Source: an uncultured Cedecea sp.
GTDB taxonomy: Bacteria; Pseudomonadota; Gammaproteobacteria; Enterobacterales; Enterobacteriaceae
NCBI RefSeq assembly: GCF_947498825.1
Contig: NZ_CANMLV010000012.1
Location: 1 to 64,000 of the forward strand
DNA: 64,000 nt
Reading direction: 5' to 3'
The translations under genes and the position numbers were made by a program. The notes under the pieces are model-generated. The model was not told the DNA's origin. It made no database searches and saw only the letters and a list, made by a program, of their open reading frames with translations. Positions 45,032 to 54,405 of this stretch are shown here, piece after piece (within the stretch, counting starts at the first letter, position 1; every line of letters starts with the position of its first letter).

Positions 45032-47320
45032 ATGATTATCAGTCCTCCGTTTCTGAGAGATAAAGATACCGCTCAGTCTGACGCCGACTGGATTGAAGCG
45101 ATGATGCCTGTCAATGCTCGCCGGGGATATCCTCTCAATGCATCAGAGTCCTGGCATGGGGGCATCCATATATCACATACGGATGCAGGCATAACACCGG
45201 AGAAAGTGAGGGCCATCGCTGACGGGACCGTGGTGTCGTTCCGCAATCCGTCTCCGCCAGAAAAAAGAGACCAGTTCCCACTGAAGTATGCCCCTGTAAG
45301 AGGGACGGATGATGGTTATGTTTTATTGAAACATGAGACAGAAATTGGTTCCGGCGAGGACGGTAAGGTCGTATTTTACTCTTTGTATATGCATCTTAAA
45401 TTTCTGGAAGCTGAGATAAAAGCTGACGCCAAAATTTACCGGAAAGACCCGATAGGCTCTTGCGGAATGACTGACGGTCAGAACGAGTTTCACTTTCAGA
45501 TTTTCTGCGATGAAGCCAGCATCAGTAAACTGACGGGCCGAAAAACGAAGGAACTGGATATTTCGAAAGATGGTCGCACTGATGCGGTTTACGGTGATAT
45601 CCATTTTTATCTGCCAGCAGGAACAACGTTTTACGATAAAGCACCCGCAAATAACAGTACTTCCCTGACCGGTCTTTCTGCGCTTTATACCAGCAATGCG
45701 CCTCTGTATGTCAGCATGACCCTGGCAAAAGGCAACTGCACGATGGTGACCCGACAGAAGAACACGCAGACTGACGGGAAGTATGATCTGCTGGGGGAGC
45801 CGCTGGTTAACGCCGATGGTGAAGATTATGAATACAACCTTTATAAAACCGCGATGCGGAATTATAAGGATAGCCCCAGTGCCGGATTTGAGTTGCTTCG
45901 TTTTGGCCGGATTATCAATACGGAAAATGAAACCCTGGTGCCGGCTGACGCACCATTATGGATGACGGTCAGCTATCCGGGTGGAACAGGGGTTGTCAAT
46001 CTTGCCGCTCCCGATATCAAAAAGTTTAGCGATGCAGATTTCCCCCACTGGACGGGATGGCTGCTGGTTGATGATGACAATGACACCCACAGCCAGTGCA
46101 ATTCGGCGATCGTTAAAAAGTTGCAGAAAGAAGGCCGTTACGAAACTCAAAGCAACAGGCTTATCTGCCGTTTACCATTCGAGTGGGAAAAAAGCACAAT
46201 AGATGCCAGGTATAAATGGTTGATGACGGGCCTGCCCTGGGAGCAGTGTACACTGGAAAGAACGGCCGTATGGACGATCCCGGGAACGCAGAAAAAGAAG
46301 GACCGTGTTCTGATGAGTGAGGAAGACTATGGCAAATTTAAGCAACACGCAGAAGCGCTGTGCTTTGATTCAGGCACTCTCGGTAGCGGAAGATTGTGGC
46401 ATTTTGAACCGAAAGTATTTATTTCTCATTTTCGTAAATGTAATTGGCTCAGTCGAGATGAATTTAAACAGGTTGTGCCACGTAATATAATAAGACCTAT
46501 GGGCTCTCGCTATAGTTGGGAACCAGTGGCGTTTCATGAAAGTGATATATCTGTCTTCTCAAAACATTATCCAATGCTGAATAAGATGTTTAGGAAATAT
46601 TGCATTAACACACCTTCCAGATTGGTGAGTTTTTTAGGGAATTCAGTACAGGAAACTAAATGGCTGAATGTAACTAGAGAAGACTATCGATATTCCGCTA
46701 CAGACGAGCATGGGCATAGATACCATTATAATATTTGGTATTTCCCGTGGTACGGCAGGGGATTCCTGCAGTTAACTAATCCTGATAATTTCTATAAGTA
46801 TTTTACATATCGGGGAAGATCATTTAATAAAGATGTTCGAGACGAACTGGTTAGTGACTACAGAAGGGGCCAGGGTGACCGTGCTCTCAGGGAACGGGAA
46901 AAAAGATTAGATAACAGGATTCTATATGACGGGCAACATCCTGAACTTGAGCAAGAAGTGGTGTCTTGGCGTGAAGATGTCGATGTTGGGCTATTCGCCC
47001 CATCCGATAGCGCAGGGTTTTATTGGTCATTAACCAGCATGGCAAAATATGCCGATGAAGTTCATGAACTACAGCGACAGGCAGTAGCTGCTGGGCATGG
47101 TGTTAAGATCTATTATCGTAGCCCAGCATTCTGGCGGACGAGTGCAACCGTGAATTTGCCAGGAGCTATTAGCAGACGAAATTATCAAGGAATAAATGGA
47201 TTTATAGAACGTTGCTGTGCATATACTTGTGCTTTGGCTGTGTTGACAGAAATTAAATTCCCTGATGAAAACAATGCATTTACTTTAGATAATCCTGAAG
47301 GCATTGTATTAAGGAGATAA
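45032..47320 (+). CDS. T6SS effector: M23-like peptidase domain plus lysozyme-like domain
   Basis: 762 residues from the ATG at 45032, six bases after AAGGAG. Residues ~30-165 resemble an M23 endopeptidase, but with altered metal ligands: His42-Gly-Gly-Ile-His46 in place of H-x3-D, and Glu152-Phe-His154 in place of H-x-H. His121 (MHL) is kept. A long middle region follows. Residues ~525-720 resemble GH19/lysozyme-like muramidases: Glu541 in NSVQETKW is a candidate catalytic acid, and GRGFLQLTNPDNFYKYF begins at 575. Such effectors attack peptidoglycan in the target periplasm. Base composition falls sharply at about 46400, before the second domain. There is no signal peptide, as expected for a VgrG-delivered cargo. 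Confidence 0.75.
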   Translation: MIISPPFLRDKDTAQSDADWIEAMMPVNARRGYPLNASESWHGGIHISHTDAGITPEKVRAIADGTVVSFRNPSPPEKRDQFPLKYAPVRGTDDGYVLLKHETEIGSGEDGKVVFYSLYMHLKFLEAEIKADAKIYRKDPIGSCGMTDGQNEFHFQIFCDEASISKLTGRKTKELDISKDGRTDAVYGDIHFYLPAGTTFYDKAPANNSTSLTGLSALYTSNAPLYVSMTLAKGNCTMVTRQKNTQTDGKYDLLGEPLVNADGEDYEYNLYKTAMRNYKDSPSAGFELLRFGRIINTENETLVPADAPLWMTVSYPGGTGVVNLAAPDIKKFSDADFPHWTGWLLVDDDNDTHSQCNSAIVKKLQKEGRYETQSNRLICRLPFEWEKSTIDARYKWLMTGLPWEQCTLERTAVWTIPGTQKKKDRVLMSEEDYGKFKQHAEALCFDSGTLGSGRLWHFEPKVFISHFRKCNWLSRDEFKQVVPRNIIRPMGSRYSWEPVAFHESDISVFSKHYPMLNKMFRKYCINTPSRLVSFLGNSVQETKWLNVTREDYRYSATDEHGHRYHYNIWYFPWYGRGFLQLTNPDNFYKYFTYRGRSFNKDVRDELVSDYRRGQGDRALREREKRLDNRILYDGQHPELEQEVVSWREDVDVGLFAPSDSAGFYWSLTSMAKYADEVHELQRQAVAAGHGVKIYYRSPAFWRTSATVNLPGAISRRNYQGINGFIERCCAYTCALAVLTEIKFPDENNAFTLDNPEGIVLRR

Positions 47321-47323
47321 AAG

Positions 47324-48028
47324 ATGGAAAAAAAATATTTTGCTTTGTTCATATTTTTAATTTGTAAATTTACTTTTGCAGATATTAATCCTGAGATAAA
47401 CATGCCCGCTGATTTTAATGATGATAATTTCATAGCAAGAGAAATTAATGACAATTCGTCGGTTTCTTACAATACTGCAGAGTCTGGCGGTTGCAGCATT
47501 ATAAAATTTAAAGAGTATAGGTCCTCACCTAAAAATACAGTAAGCACCGAAGGTAAGAATCCCGCTAACACATTCCCTGTCAATACTTGGGTCTGTTTAT
47601 CGTCCGATACTGTGTACAATAACGGGTATGACAGAAGTATGAATGAAAAAATCATTTACTCGAAAAGTAAATATTCATGGGTTAAAGTAAACAATAAAAA
47701 ATCTGACATTATTCTTTCAGATCAAGATGGACCTTACAAACCGCTGAAACTATACAATATCAAAGCAAAGAATGCTAAAGGATATGTTGTATTTGATGAA
47801 AATATTACAAAGGATAATAAAGGAACCTATAAAAATGCAAAGGAACTGGTTAGTTTTTGCTTAGTTCAAGATTCTACTTACAATGCACTTTGCGGTTTAG
47901 GTAGCCTTGCCTCAGATAGTAATCAAATCCCTTACGTATTAAAAACTTTAGAAAGTATGGAAATAGGGTTGGATAATAAAGTAAATGAAAAAATATTAAA
48001 CGGCAGAAACAAACAAAAGGTCAATTAG
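47324..48028 (+). CDS. Secreted protein, putative immunity to the adjacent effector
   Basis: 234 residues. A signal peptide (MEKKYFALFIFLICKFTFA, cleavage before DINP) precedes a Lys/Asn-rich domain with five Cys (about residues 45, 80, 167, 178 and one near the start). It starts three bases after the effector stop with an AGGAG site, so the two are coupled. A periplasmic location is what an immunity protein against a peptidoglycan hydrolase needs. It is strongly AT-rich like the effector 3' end. I recognise no named family. Confidence 0.6.
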   Translation: MEKKYFALFIFLICKFTFADINPEINMPADFNDDNFIAREINDNSSVSYNTAESGGCSIIKFKEYRSSPKNTVSTEGKNPANTFPVNTWVCLSSDTVYNNGYDRSMNEKIIYSKSKYSWVKVNNKKSDIILSDQDGPYKPLKLYNIKAKNAKGYVVFDENITKDNKGTYKNAKELVSFCLVQDSTYNALCGLGSLASDSNQIPYVLKTLESMEIGLDNKVNEKILNGRNKQKVN

Positions 48029-48073
48029 GGGGCGATTATGTCGTTGCTACTGTTAATTGTAAGAGTATGAATA

Positions 48074-48627
48074 ATGATGTTCAAAAAGTTTTTTATCGCG
48101 ATCGGTGGATTGATATCAAATTTAATCTTTTACATTCTTGGCGTGTTTTTATTTACAAGTTATTGTCTTGCAAATGATAATGTTGACAAAGAATCCATGT
48201 TAATGTGCACTATGATTCGTACTAATGTAATTTCTGATGTTTATGAAGTTACGAACACTGAAGCTAGCAAAGATAATTCATATATTCTTCTAACGAGTAG
48301 CAGTGAAGTAAATTATTCTTGGGGTGACGACAGGTTAACAATCGATGGCCATCTTATATTTTAAATGACACTCTTTTAAAATTAGATTCATTGGTTATAT
48401 TTAGCATGAAAAATGGCAAGCCAACTAACGAAGTCATATATTTAAGTGAATCTAATCGTGGAGTTGGTGGGGTATTTTATCGTGATATTACTAAAGATGG
48501 ATTGCCTGAAGTAAATGCTATGTATATTAATATTATAGGCCGAGTTAGCCATTTTAATGTAAGTGCAAGCCCTGAATGTCTGAGCCATTACCCTAAAAGT
48601 GTTTTATCCAAGGTATCTACTGAGTAG
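48074..48627 (+). pseudogene. Second small secreted protein gene, probably frameshifted
   Basis: Two overlapping frames together make one plausible ~180-residue protein. The first (48074-48364) has a signal peptide (FFIAIGGLISNLIFYILGVF, cleavage near LA|ND) and stops at TAA 48362-48364. The second frame is open from about 48345, runs as ILNDTLLKLDSLVIFSMKNG, and ends at 48627. A one-base change at about 48345-48362 would join them. AT content matches the gene upstream. It may be a second immunity gene or a spare copy for another effector. Confidence 0.45.
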
Positions 48628-48724
48628 AGATCTTGAGGATGCAGTATGAAACCAAGTTTTATTACGATGAGCGTTTCTCATAATCATAAAATTAGTTTGT
48701 GGTGATTTCATATCGAGATAATTA

Positions 48725-49933
48725 ATGTCGTATTCACTTAAACATCTTCCTGAACGTTACCCTAGGCCAGAACGACCAAAAATATCGCGCTGGTTTGTTG
48801 TCCTGGTAGCGATGTCGGTCATCAGCGTGATCTTCATGCGTATATTTGGGCGATACATCGATAACAACCATTTCTGGTTGGTCGCTATTGCTACCCCCAT
48901 TGTTGTTTGGATTGTAACTTTCGGTTTTCGCATGTTGATCTGGTCATTACTGGACAGTAAAGCGAATGGTTTTGACCGGCGTCGGGAGCAATGGATCTTG
49001 AGTGAGACGCGTAGGGCTCGTCGTGCACTTCAGGTGTTGAATACGACATTTATTACAGCCCATCAGGAAGACGGACATCGCTCTGTCGCTGATAATATGC
49101 TCAATAATCACAGCATTATCATTTCGCAGTCGGACTGGAAAGGCGAAAAAGGCAGGAGGCTGAGCCGTATTACTGCAGAACCAGAAGATACTCCTGGATT
49201 GCTCATCTCACGTTTGTTCTCTGAACTCATTGCTGATCTTCCCGTTCACCCGTTTCTGGAGACCGCTTCGCTTGTTGTCATCCTCGATGTCTCGTCATCT
49301 CTGTCATTCCCTGCTGTCAGGGATATCTGGCAGGAAGCCTGGCAGGAGAGTGGCATAACCTGCGCTCTTGAGTACACAGGCAGCAATGGGCCGGGGGTAG
49401 TCAGCCATTGGCTGGATCAGCGTATTAAAGATGATGCGATGTTATTGATTATTGGCCTTCAGATTGATCCGGTTGTTTCAGACAATACTGCTGAAGCAGC
49501 CGTTGCTCTGCTCCTTGGCAACCGCCTGACCCAAGAGGCACTCGAACCTCTCGCGCTGCTGCACCGGCCAGATGCTGCCCCAACTGGTGAGCTGAGGGAG
49601 GGGATGAACATGGCCGCCTATAACGTCCCGCTCAAAGAAAATATCGTGAAAAATTTATGGCTTGCCGGGCTGACAGGGGAGCAGCGCACGGAAGTTATCG
49701 CGTGCCAGAATGCTCACCCTGCGCAGTCTGTACAGGACGGAGCCGTCATTTCGCTCGATACCTCCATGGGACATGCCGGTGCTGCGGCCCCCTGGCTGGC
49801 TATCGCTGCTGCTACTGAAATTGCCCGACAAACTCAGTCACCACAGATGATTATCTGCGGTGATACCACACAGAATGTGCTGTGGAGCACGCTCATTACT
49901 CCGATTTCTTCCCGACAGGAGATGGATCCGTGA
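48725..49933 (+). CDS. T6SS-associated membrane protein, function unknown
   Basis: 402 residues with two N-terminal membrane helices (about 22-45 and 53-75) and a large soluble C-terminal domain of mixed alpha/beta character. Its last four bases (GTGA) overlap the tssM start, so it is translationally coupled to tssM. Similar genes sit just upstream of tssM in several enterobacterial T6SS clusters, which suggests a role near the membrane complex. I know no defined activity or Tss name for it. Confidence 0.6.
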   Translation: MSYSLKHLPERYPRPERPKISRWFVVLVAMSVISVIFMRIFGRYIDNNHFWLVAIATPIVVWIVTFGFRMLIWSLLDSKANGFDRRREQWILSETRRARRALQVLNTTFITAHQEDGHRSVADNMLNNHSIIISQSDWKGEKGRRLSRITAEPEDTPGLLISRLFSELIADLPVHPFLETASLVVILDVSSSLSFPAVRDIWQEAWQESGITCALEYTGSNGPGVVSHWLDQRIKDDAMLLIIGLQIDPVVSDNTAEAAVALLLGNRLTQEALEPLALLHRPDAAPTGELREGMNMAAYNVPLKENIVKNLWLAGLTGEQRTEVIACQNAHPAQSVQDGAVISLDTSMGHAGAAAPWLAIAAATEIARQTQSPQMIICGDTTQNVLWSTLITPISSRQEMDP

Positions 49934-52900
49934 AGCTACCTTTAGCACCGAAGACTACGGAAGGCCGCTATCTTGCTGCCGTATTGATTTTCTTTTTGCT
50001 GCTAGCCGTTATGACGTTCATGGTTTGGAAGCGTCCTGATATAGCCGGGATTGAAAATGGTAGCCCGCAACAAATTTACTGGCTTATCGCTGGCGGATGT
50101 ATTTCAGGCTGTGTCCTTATCGTATCTGTGGTGCTTCTGGTGGCGGTATGCAGTACCGGTAAGCAGGAGTTTAATACGCTTGTCGACAACACCCACGGTG
50201 ATGATGAGAAAAAGAAACGGGAAAATGATAAAGCGCCTGTTCACCCTGCGGTGGATATGTGTAACAAGATTCGGGGACATCTCCTCGCCCGTACTGGCTT
50301 TTACTGGTGTCGTAAAACCCGTCTGTTGTTAATCACTGGCGATGAGGCGGCAATCGAACAGCTGGTACCTGGCCTGCAGGAAAACCAGTGGCTTGAAGGC
50401 AATTGTACCGTTCTGATTTACGGCGGCAGCCTGACTACTGAGCCCGATAAAGAGAAATACACCGCGCTGCGAAAACTGCGCCGCGGACGACCACTGGACG
50501 CTATTGTGCGCGTTATGCCGCGGTCGCTTAATCTGACTCCACAAATCAGCGACAACGATTTACGTGGGCTGGAAAAAATTAGCGAACTGCTCCGTTATTC
50601 CGCGCCGGTCTGGCTATGGCAGCTGTGTGACAGCAAGTGGTCACAGGCAAAACGTACTGAACAAGCGGTAGGAGCCAGTTTCCCGCTGCGTGCCAAAGCT
50701 GACGATATTACCCGTCAGCTCGAGCTGATGCTGCCGACCCTGCGAATACAGGGGGTGAGTCAGGTCGCCGAGAACAACGGCCACGACTTCCTGTTGCGCC
50801 TGGGTCAGCACCTCAAAGACCGCGGTATCGCCCGCTGGACTCAACAACTGGTGCCATGGTTAACTTCCTCCCAGCAGCGTGTTCCGCTGCGTGGTCTGAT
50901 GTTCAGCCTGCCGGACAGTCATCCTGTTCATACGCCTGCGGGAACAGCCAGCGCTGAGAAATATGTCCCCGAATCTCAGCATCACGCCCTGATCCTGCCA
51001 GCAACCTGGCAGGGCATCGTGGATGACTGTACCCGCGTGCATGGACGCCGTGTCAGTATGGCCTGGGAGCAGACCCTTGCCTGGACACTGATGACCATTA
51101 TTGGTGTCTGGGGTGTGGGAATACTGCTTTCTTTCGTGATCAACCGCATGCAGATAGTCTCTGTTGCCGATCAGGTTCATGCCCTGGTGGAACATCCTTC
51201 TGTATCGGATTACCAGCTGACGGCTCTGTATACGCTGCGTAATGACGCCGGTCGCCTGAAGCACCGTATTCAGGAAGGTACACCCTGGTACCAGCGCTTT
51301 GGCCTTGACCATAACCGGCAACTGCTCGATGCGTTGCTGCCCTGGTACGGTGTGGCAAACAACCGCCTGATACGCGACCCGGCGAATCAGGCGCTGACAC
51401 AGAAACTCAGCGTTTTGGTAAACTCAGCCCCCAACAGCAACCAGCGTGCACAGTTAGCGAAACCAGGTTATGACCAGCTTAAAGCCTGGTTGATGATGGC
51501 CCGTCCGGATAAAGTCGACGGCGCGTTTTATGCGCAGACCCTGAAAACCGTGCAGCCGACACGGATAGGCATTTCAACCGGCCTGTGGCAAAGCCTGTCG
51601 CCGGATTTGTGGGTCTTCTATATCACCGAACTGGCAGAGCAACCACAGTGGAAAATCACGCCGGATGCGCAACTGGTGAGCCAGAGTCGCCAGATCCTGT
51701 TGCAGCAAATCGGACGGCGTAATGCCGAAAGTACCCTGTATGAAAACATGCTCAAATCCGTGCGACGTAACTTTGCCGATGTGTCTCTGGAAGACATGAC
51801 CAACGGGAGCGATGCGCGGCGACTGTTCACCACCGATGAGGTGGTGCCGGGCATGTTTACCCGCCAGGCCTGGGAAGGCGGTATTCAGCAGGCCATTGAG
51901 AAGGCGGCAACGTCGCGCCGTGATGAAATTGGCTGGGTGCTGAGTGACAACCGGAAAGCGATGTCCTCAGACCTGTCGCCGGAAACACTGAAAGCACGTC
52001 TGACGCAACGCTACTTCACTGACTTTACTGGCCGCTGGCTGAGCTTCGTCAACAGCCTGCGACTTAATCCTGCGAACAATATTGCGGACGTTACCGACCA
52101 GCTTACGCTGATGAGCGATGTCCGGCAGTCGCCCCTGATTGCCCTGATGAACACCCTCGCCTGGCAGGGACAGACAGGCCTGCAAAACGAAGGTCTTTCG
52201 GACTCCATTATCAAATCGACAAAAGTTCTGGTTGGTGGAAAAGACAAACCCACAATTGACCAGTCTGCGGCAGTGCCCCTGGGACCGCTGGATGAAACTT
52301 TCGCTCCGCTGCTTCAGCTTTTGGGTAAAAACACGGACAACAACGTCATGTCGGCGGACAACTCTCTGAGCCTGCAGACGTATCTGACCCGTATCACCCG
52401 CGTGCGTCTGCGACTGCAACAGGTGGCCAGCGCTTCTGACCCGCAGGCAATGATGCAGACCCTGGCACAGACCGTGTTCCAGGGCAAAAGTGTGGATCTT
52501 ACCGACACCCAGCAGTACGGCAGCCTGATTTCGGCAAGTCTTGGCGAGGAGTGGAGCGGATTTGGCAGGACAGTGTTTGTGCAGCCACTGACCCAAGCCT
52601 GGGAAACCGTGCTTCAGCCGTCGGCAGCCAGCCTGAATGACAAATGGAGCCGTTCGGTGGTGGCTAACTGGCATGCCGCCTTTGATGGTCGTTTCCCTTT
52701 TGCCTCCAGCAAAAGTGATGCCTCTTTACCGATGCTGGCTGAATTTGTGCGTAGGGACAGTGGACGTATTGATCGCTTCTTATCGACAGAGCTTAACGGT
52801 GTCCTGCACAAAGAGGGCGGCCAGTGGGTGCCGGATAGGGTCAACAGTCATGGACTGAACTTTAACCCGGCCTTTTTGCGGGCCGTTAACCAGCTGAACC

Positions 52901-53355
52901 AGCTGTCAGATATTCTGTTCACCGATGGCAGCCAGGGCATAAGCTTTGAACTACAGGCGCATCCTGTGCCGCAGGTAGTGGAGACGGAGCTAACCATCGA
53001 TGGACAAAAGCTGCACTACTTCAATCAGATAGCTGACTGGCAGAGCTTCCGCTGGCCGGGAGAGACTTACAAGCCGGGGACGATGCTGACCTGGACTTCA
53101 GTCAACGCTGGTACGCGTTTGTTCGGAGATTACAGCGGAGCCTGGGGCTTTATTCGCTGGCTGGGTCAGGGCAAACGCCAGCAGCTTGACCGCAGCCAGT
53201 GGATGATGAGCTTTACTGCCCCGGACGGCCGGACTCTGCAGTGGAGCCTGCGTTCACAACTCGGAAAAGGTCCGCTGGCGTTGCTGGATCTACGTGGTTT
53301 CACGCTGCCGGATCAAATATTCAGTGTCGCAGCGCGGCCACTGCCCAGGCGCTGA
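49930..53355 (+). CDS. tssM: T6SS membrane-complex protein TssM (IcmF family), no Walker A
   Basis: 1141 residues from the GTG at 49930, preceded by AGGAG at 49917-49921. Two N-terminal helices (about 15-36 and 53-75), a cytoplasmic domain, a third helix near residue 395-415, and a long periplasmic part ending in a beta-rich C-terminal domain (TMLTWTSVNAGTRLF, LLDLRGFTLPDQIFSV). TssM spans both membranes with TssJ and TssL. The P-loop position reads LLLITGDEAAIEQLV, so it cannot bind ATP in the usual way; several TssM proteins share this. The gene is intact, but tssJ, tssL and all sheath and baseplate genes are missing from the window. Confidence 0.9.
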   Translation: MKLPLAPKTTEGRYLAAVLIFFLLLAVMTFMVWKRPDIAGIENGSPQQIYWLIAGGCISGCVLIVSVVLLVAVCSTGKQEFNTLVDNTHGDDEKKKRENDKAPVHPAVDMCNKIRGHLLARTGFYWCRKTRLLLITGDEAAIEQLVPGLQENQWLEGNCTVLIYGGSLTTEPDKEKYTALRKLRRGRPLDAIVRVMPRSLNLTPQISDNDLRGLEKISELLRYSAPVWLWQLCDSKWSQAKRTEQAVGASFPLRAKADDITRQLELMLPTLRIQGVSQVAENNGHDFLLRLGQHLKDRGIARWTQQLVPWLTSSQQRVPLRGLMFSLPDSHPVHTPAGTASAEKYVPESQHHALILPATWQGIVDDCTRVHGRRVSMAWEQTLAWTLMTIIGVWGVGILLSFVINRMQIVSVADQVHALVEHPSVSDYQLTALYTLRNDAGRLKHRIQEGTPWYQRFGLDHNRQLLDALLPWYGVANNRLIRDPANQALTQKLSVLVNSAPNSNQRAQLAKPGYDQLKAWLMMARPDKVDGAFYAQTLKTVQPTRIGISTGLWQSLSPDLWVFYITELAEQPQWKITPDAQLVSQSRQILLQQIGRRNAESTLYENMLKSVRRNFADVSLEDMTNGSDARRLFTTDEVVPGMFTRQAWEGGIQQAIEKAATSRRDEIGWVLSDNRKAMSSDLSPETLKARLTQRYFTDFTGRWLSFVNSLRLNPANNIADVTDQLTLMSDVRQSPLIALMNTLAWQGQTGLQNEGLSDSIIKSTKVLVGGKDKPTIDQSAAVPLGPLDETFAPLLQLLGKNTDNNVMSADNSLSLQTYLTRITRVRLRLQQVASASDPQAMMQTLAQTVFQGKSVDLTDTQQYGSLISASLGEEWSGFGRTVFVQPLTQAWETVLQPSAASLNDKWSRSVVANWHAAFDGRFPFASSKSDASLPMLAEFVRRDSGRIDRFLSTELNGVLHKEGGQWVPDRVNSHGLNFNPAFLRAVNQLNQLSDILFTDGSQGISFELQAHPVPQVVETELTIDGQKLHYFNQIADWQSFRWPGETYKPGTMLTWTSVNAGTRLFGDYSGAWGFIRWLGQGKRQQLDRSQWMMSFTAPDGRTLQWSLRSQLGKGPLALLDLRGFTLPDQIFSVAARPLPRR

Positions 53356-53395
53356 TGGCCAACACCGGAAACAGTGACATGGATGGCGTCGAATA

Positions 53396-53515
53396 ATGAG
53401 CACAATGCAGAATCTGGTCGCGGCCTGTCAGGCTGGCGACACGCAGCTATATCTTCTGCGCACCTCGACAGCTACAGTACTTGCCCCTGTAAGGCAAAAT
53501 TTATTCCGTCGATGA
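53396..53515 (+). pseudogene. Truncated 5' end of the gene that followed tssM
   Basis: An ATG 41 bases after tssM opens 39 codons (MSTMQNLVAACQAGDTQLYL, then a run into unrelated residues and TGA). The first ~22 codons look like a genuine T6SS gene start, and the rest looks like sequence fused at a breakpoint near 53465. The full-length gene cannot be named from so little. Confidence 0.4.
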
Positions 53516-53896
53516 TGGATGATAGGTACGAGAAGGGCAGTGTAGCTTCCGCTGCAGAATAGGCATCAGGTTTTACAGTGGCTCCGAAGCGGACCTCTCC
53601 TGAGCTGTCTGGTTAACTGTCCTGGGAATGTTCTTCTTTTCAGAAAAATACACAACATCTTTAATGCATAAAGGTTATACAGAATGCCAGGCAGGTTGGA
53701 CACCTGGTATGGCAAAAAATATGTCATAGACTCCTCCCTTTGTACGCAGTATTGATGGTTCTCTTTTCTATATGATTATCCGTTAAAGTATGCGGCTGCC
53801 AATGAGCTGTAGAGAACGACTAAGAATAATGTGTTTTGGGAAAGTCAGTAATAGCGGGGTTTTGTGAACTGCGGCGAAGTCGAGAGAATTGTCAAC
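53516..53896. other. Gene-free stretch between T6SS remnant and tRNA
   Basis: About 380 bases with no supportable gene, integrase or transposase. It is the right junction of the T6SS region. Confidence 0.45.
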
Positions 53897-53971
53897 TGGT
53901 GTCCCCTGCAGGAATCGAACCTGCAACTAGCCCTTAGGAGGGGCTCGTTATATCCATTTAACTAAGGGGAC
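53897..53971 (-). tRNA. argW: tRNA-Arg, anticodon CCU
   Basis: Read on the minus strand, 75 bases from GTCCCCTTAGTTAAATGGAT to the encoded CCA. The anticodon stem-loop CCCTCCTAAGGG shows CCU, the T-loop is GGTTCGAATCC, and the acceptor stem pairs GTCCCCT with the 3' end. It is nearly identical to E. coli argW, which also lies near the mlaA-fadL block. Its 3' end faces the T6SS region. tRNA 3' ends are common integration sites, but no second copy of the end was found in the window. Confidence 0.95.
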
Positions 53972-54278
53972 TTTACTGGCGAGTACTTGCCGCCGTTTTG
54001 AAGCGTTTCGATGTTACGCAATATTGGGTGATTCATCAAGCTGTTATGGGGCTAAGAGCAGTAGTTTCCGCTATTAACTTCATGTCGGTGCCGATTCGTT
54101 TATTTATTATTCAGCAGGGGAGGTAGGGTTTAAATGTTGCAAACAGAGGCGTGTTATCTCTATTCAGGCGAGTTTTCACGACCGCCTGAATAGAAAATGC
54201 TTTAAGTATGACGGCGATATAAATGATATACAGTGATGCAATAAGACTCAGAGTTCGGCAGGGCGAGGGACTTCAATA
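53972..54278. other. Gene-free stretch between tRNA and repeat copy 2
   Basis: About 300 bases without a supportable gene. The promoter for the tRNA (minus strand) should lie next to 53972. Confidence 0.4.
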
Positions 54279-54405
54279 TATACCCGTCATACTTCAAGTT
54301 GCTTGGGTGTTACCTGCGTCCAGCCCGCCGAATCACAGAGTTTATCTATGCTCATCGACGGGCTGAACTGGGTGCCTACAAGCAACTCGAATTATTTTGG
54401 GTATA
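54279..54405 (-). repeat. 127-bp palindromic intergenic repeat, copy 2 (inverted)
   Basis: It begins TATACCCGTCATACTTCAAG and ends CAACTCGAATTATTTTGGG plus TATA. That is the reverse complement arrangement of copy 1 at 41635, with the same length and the same centre. The two copies face each other across the T6SS remnant and the tRNA. Confidence 0.85.

Noticed and set aside
41635..54405. Composite transposon bounded by the 127-bp repeats
   Set aside because: No transposase or target duplication is visible, and such repeats occur widely on their own between enterobacterial genes.
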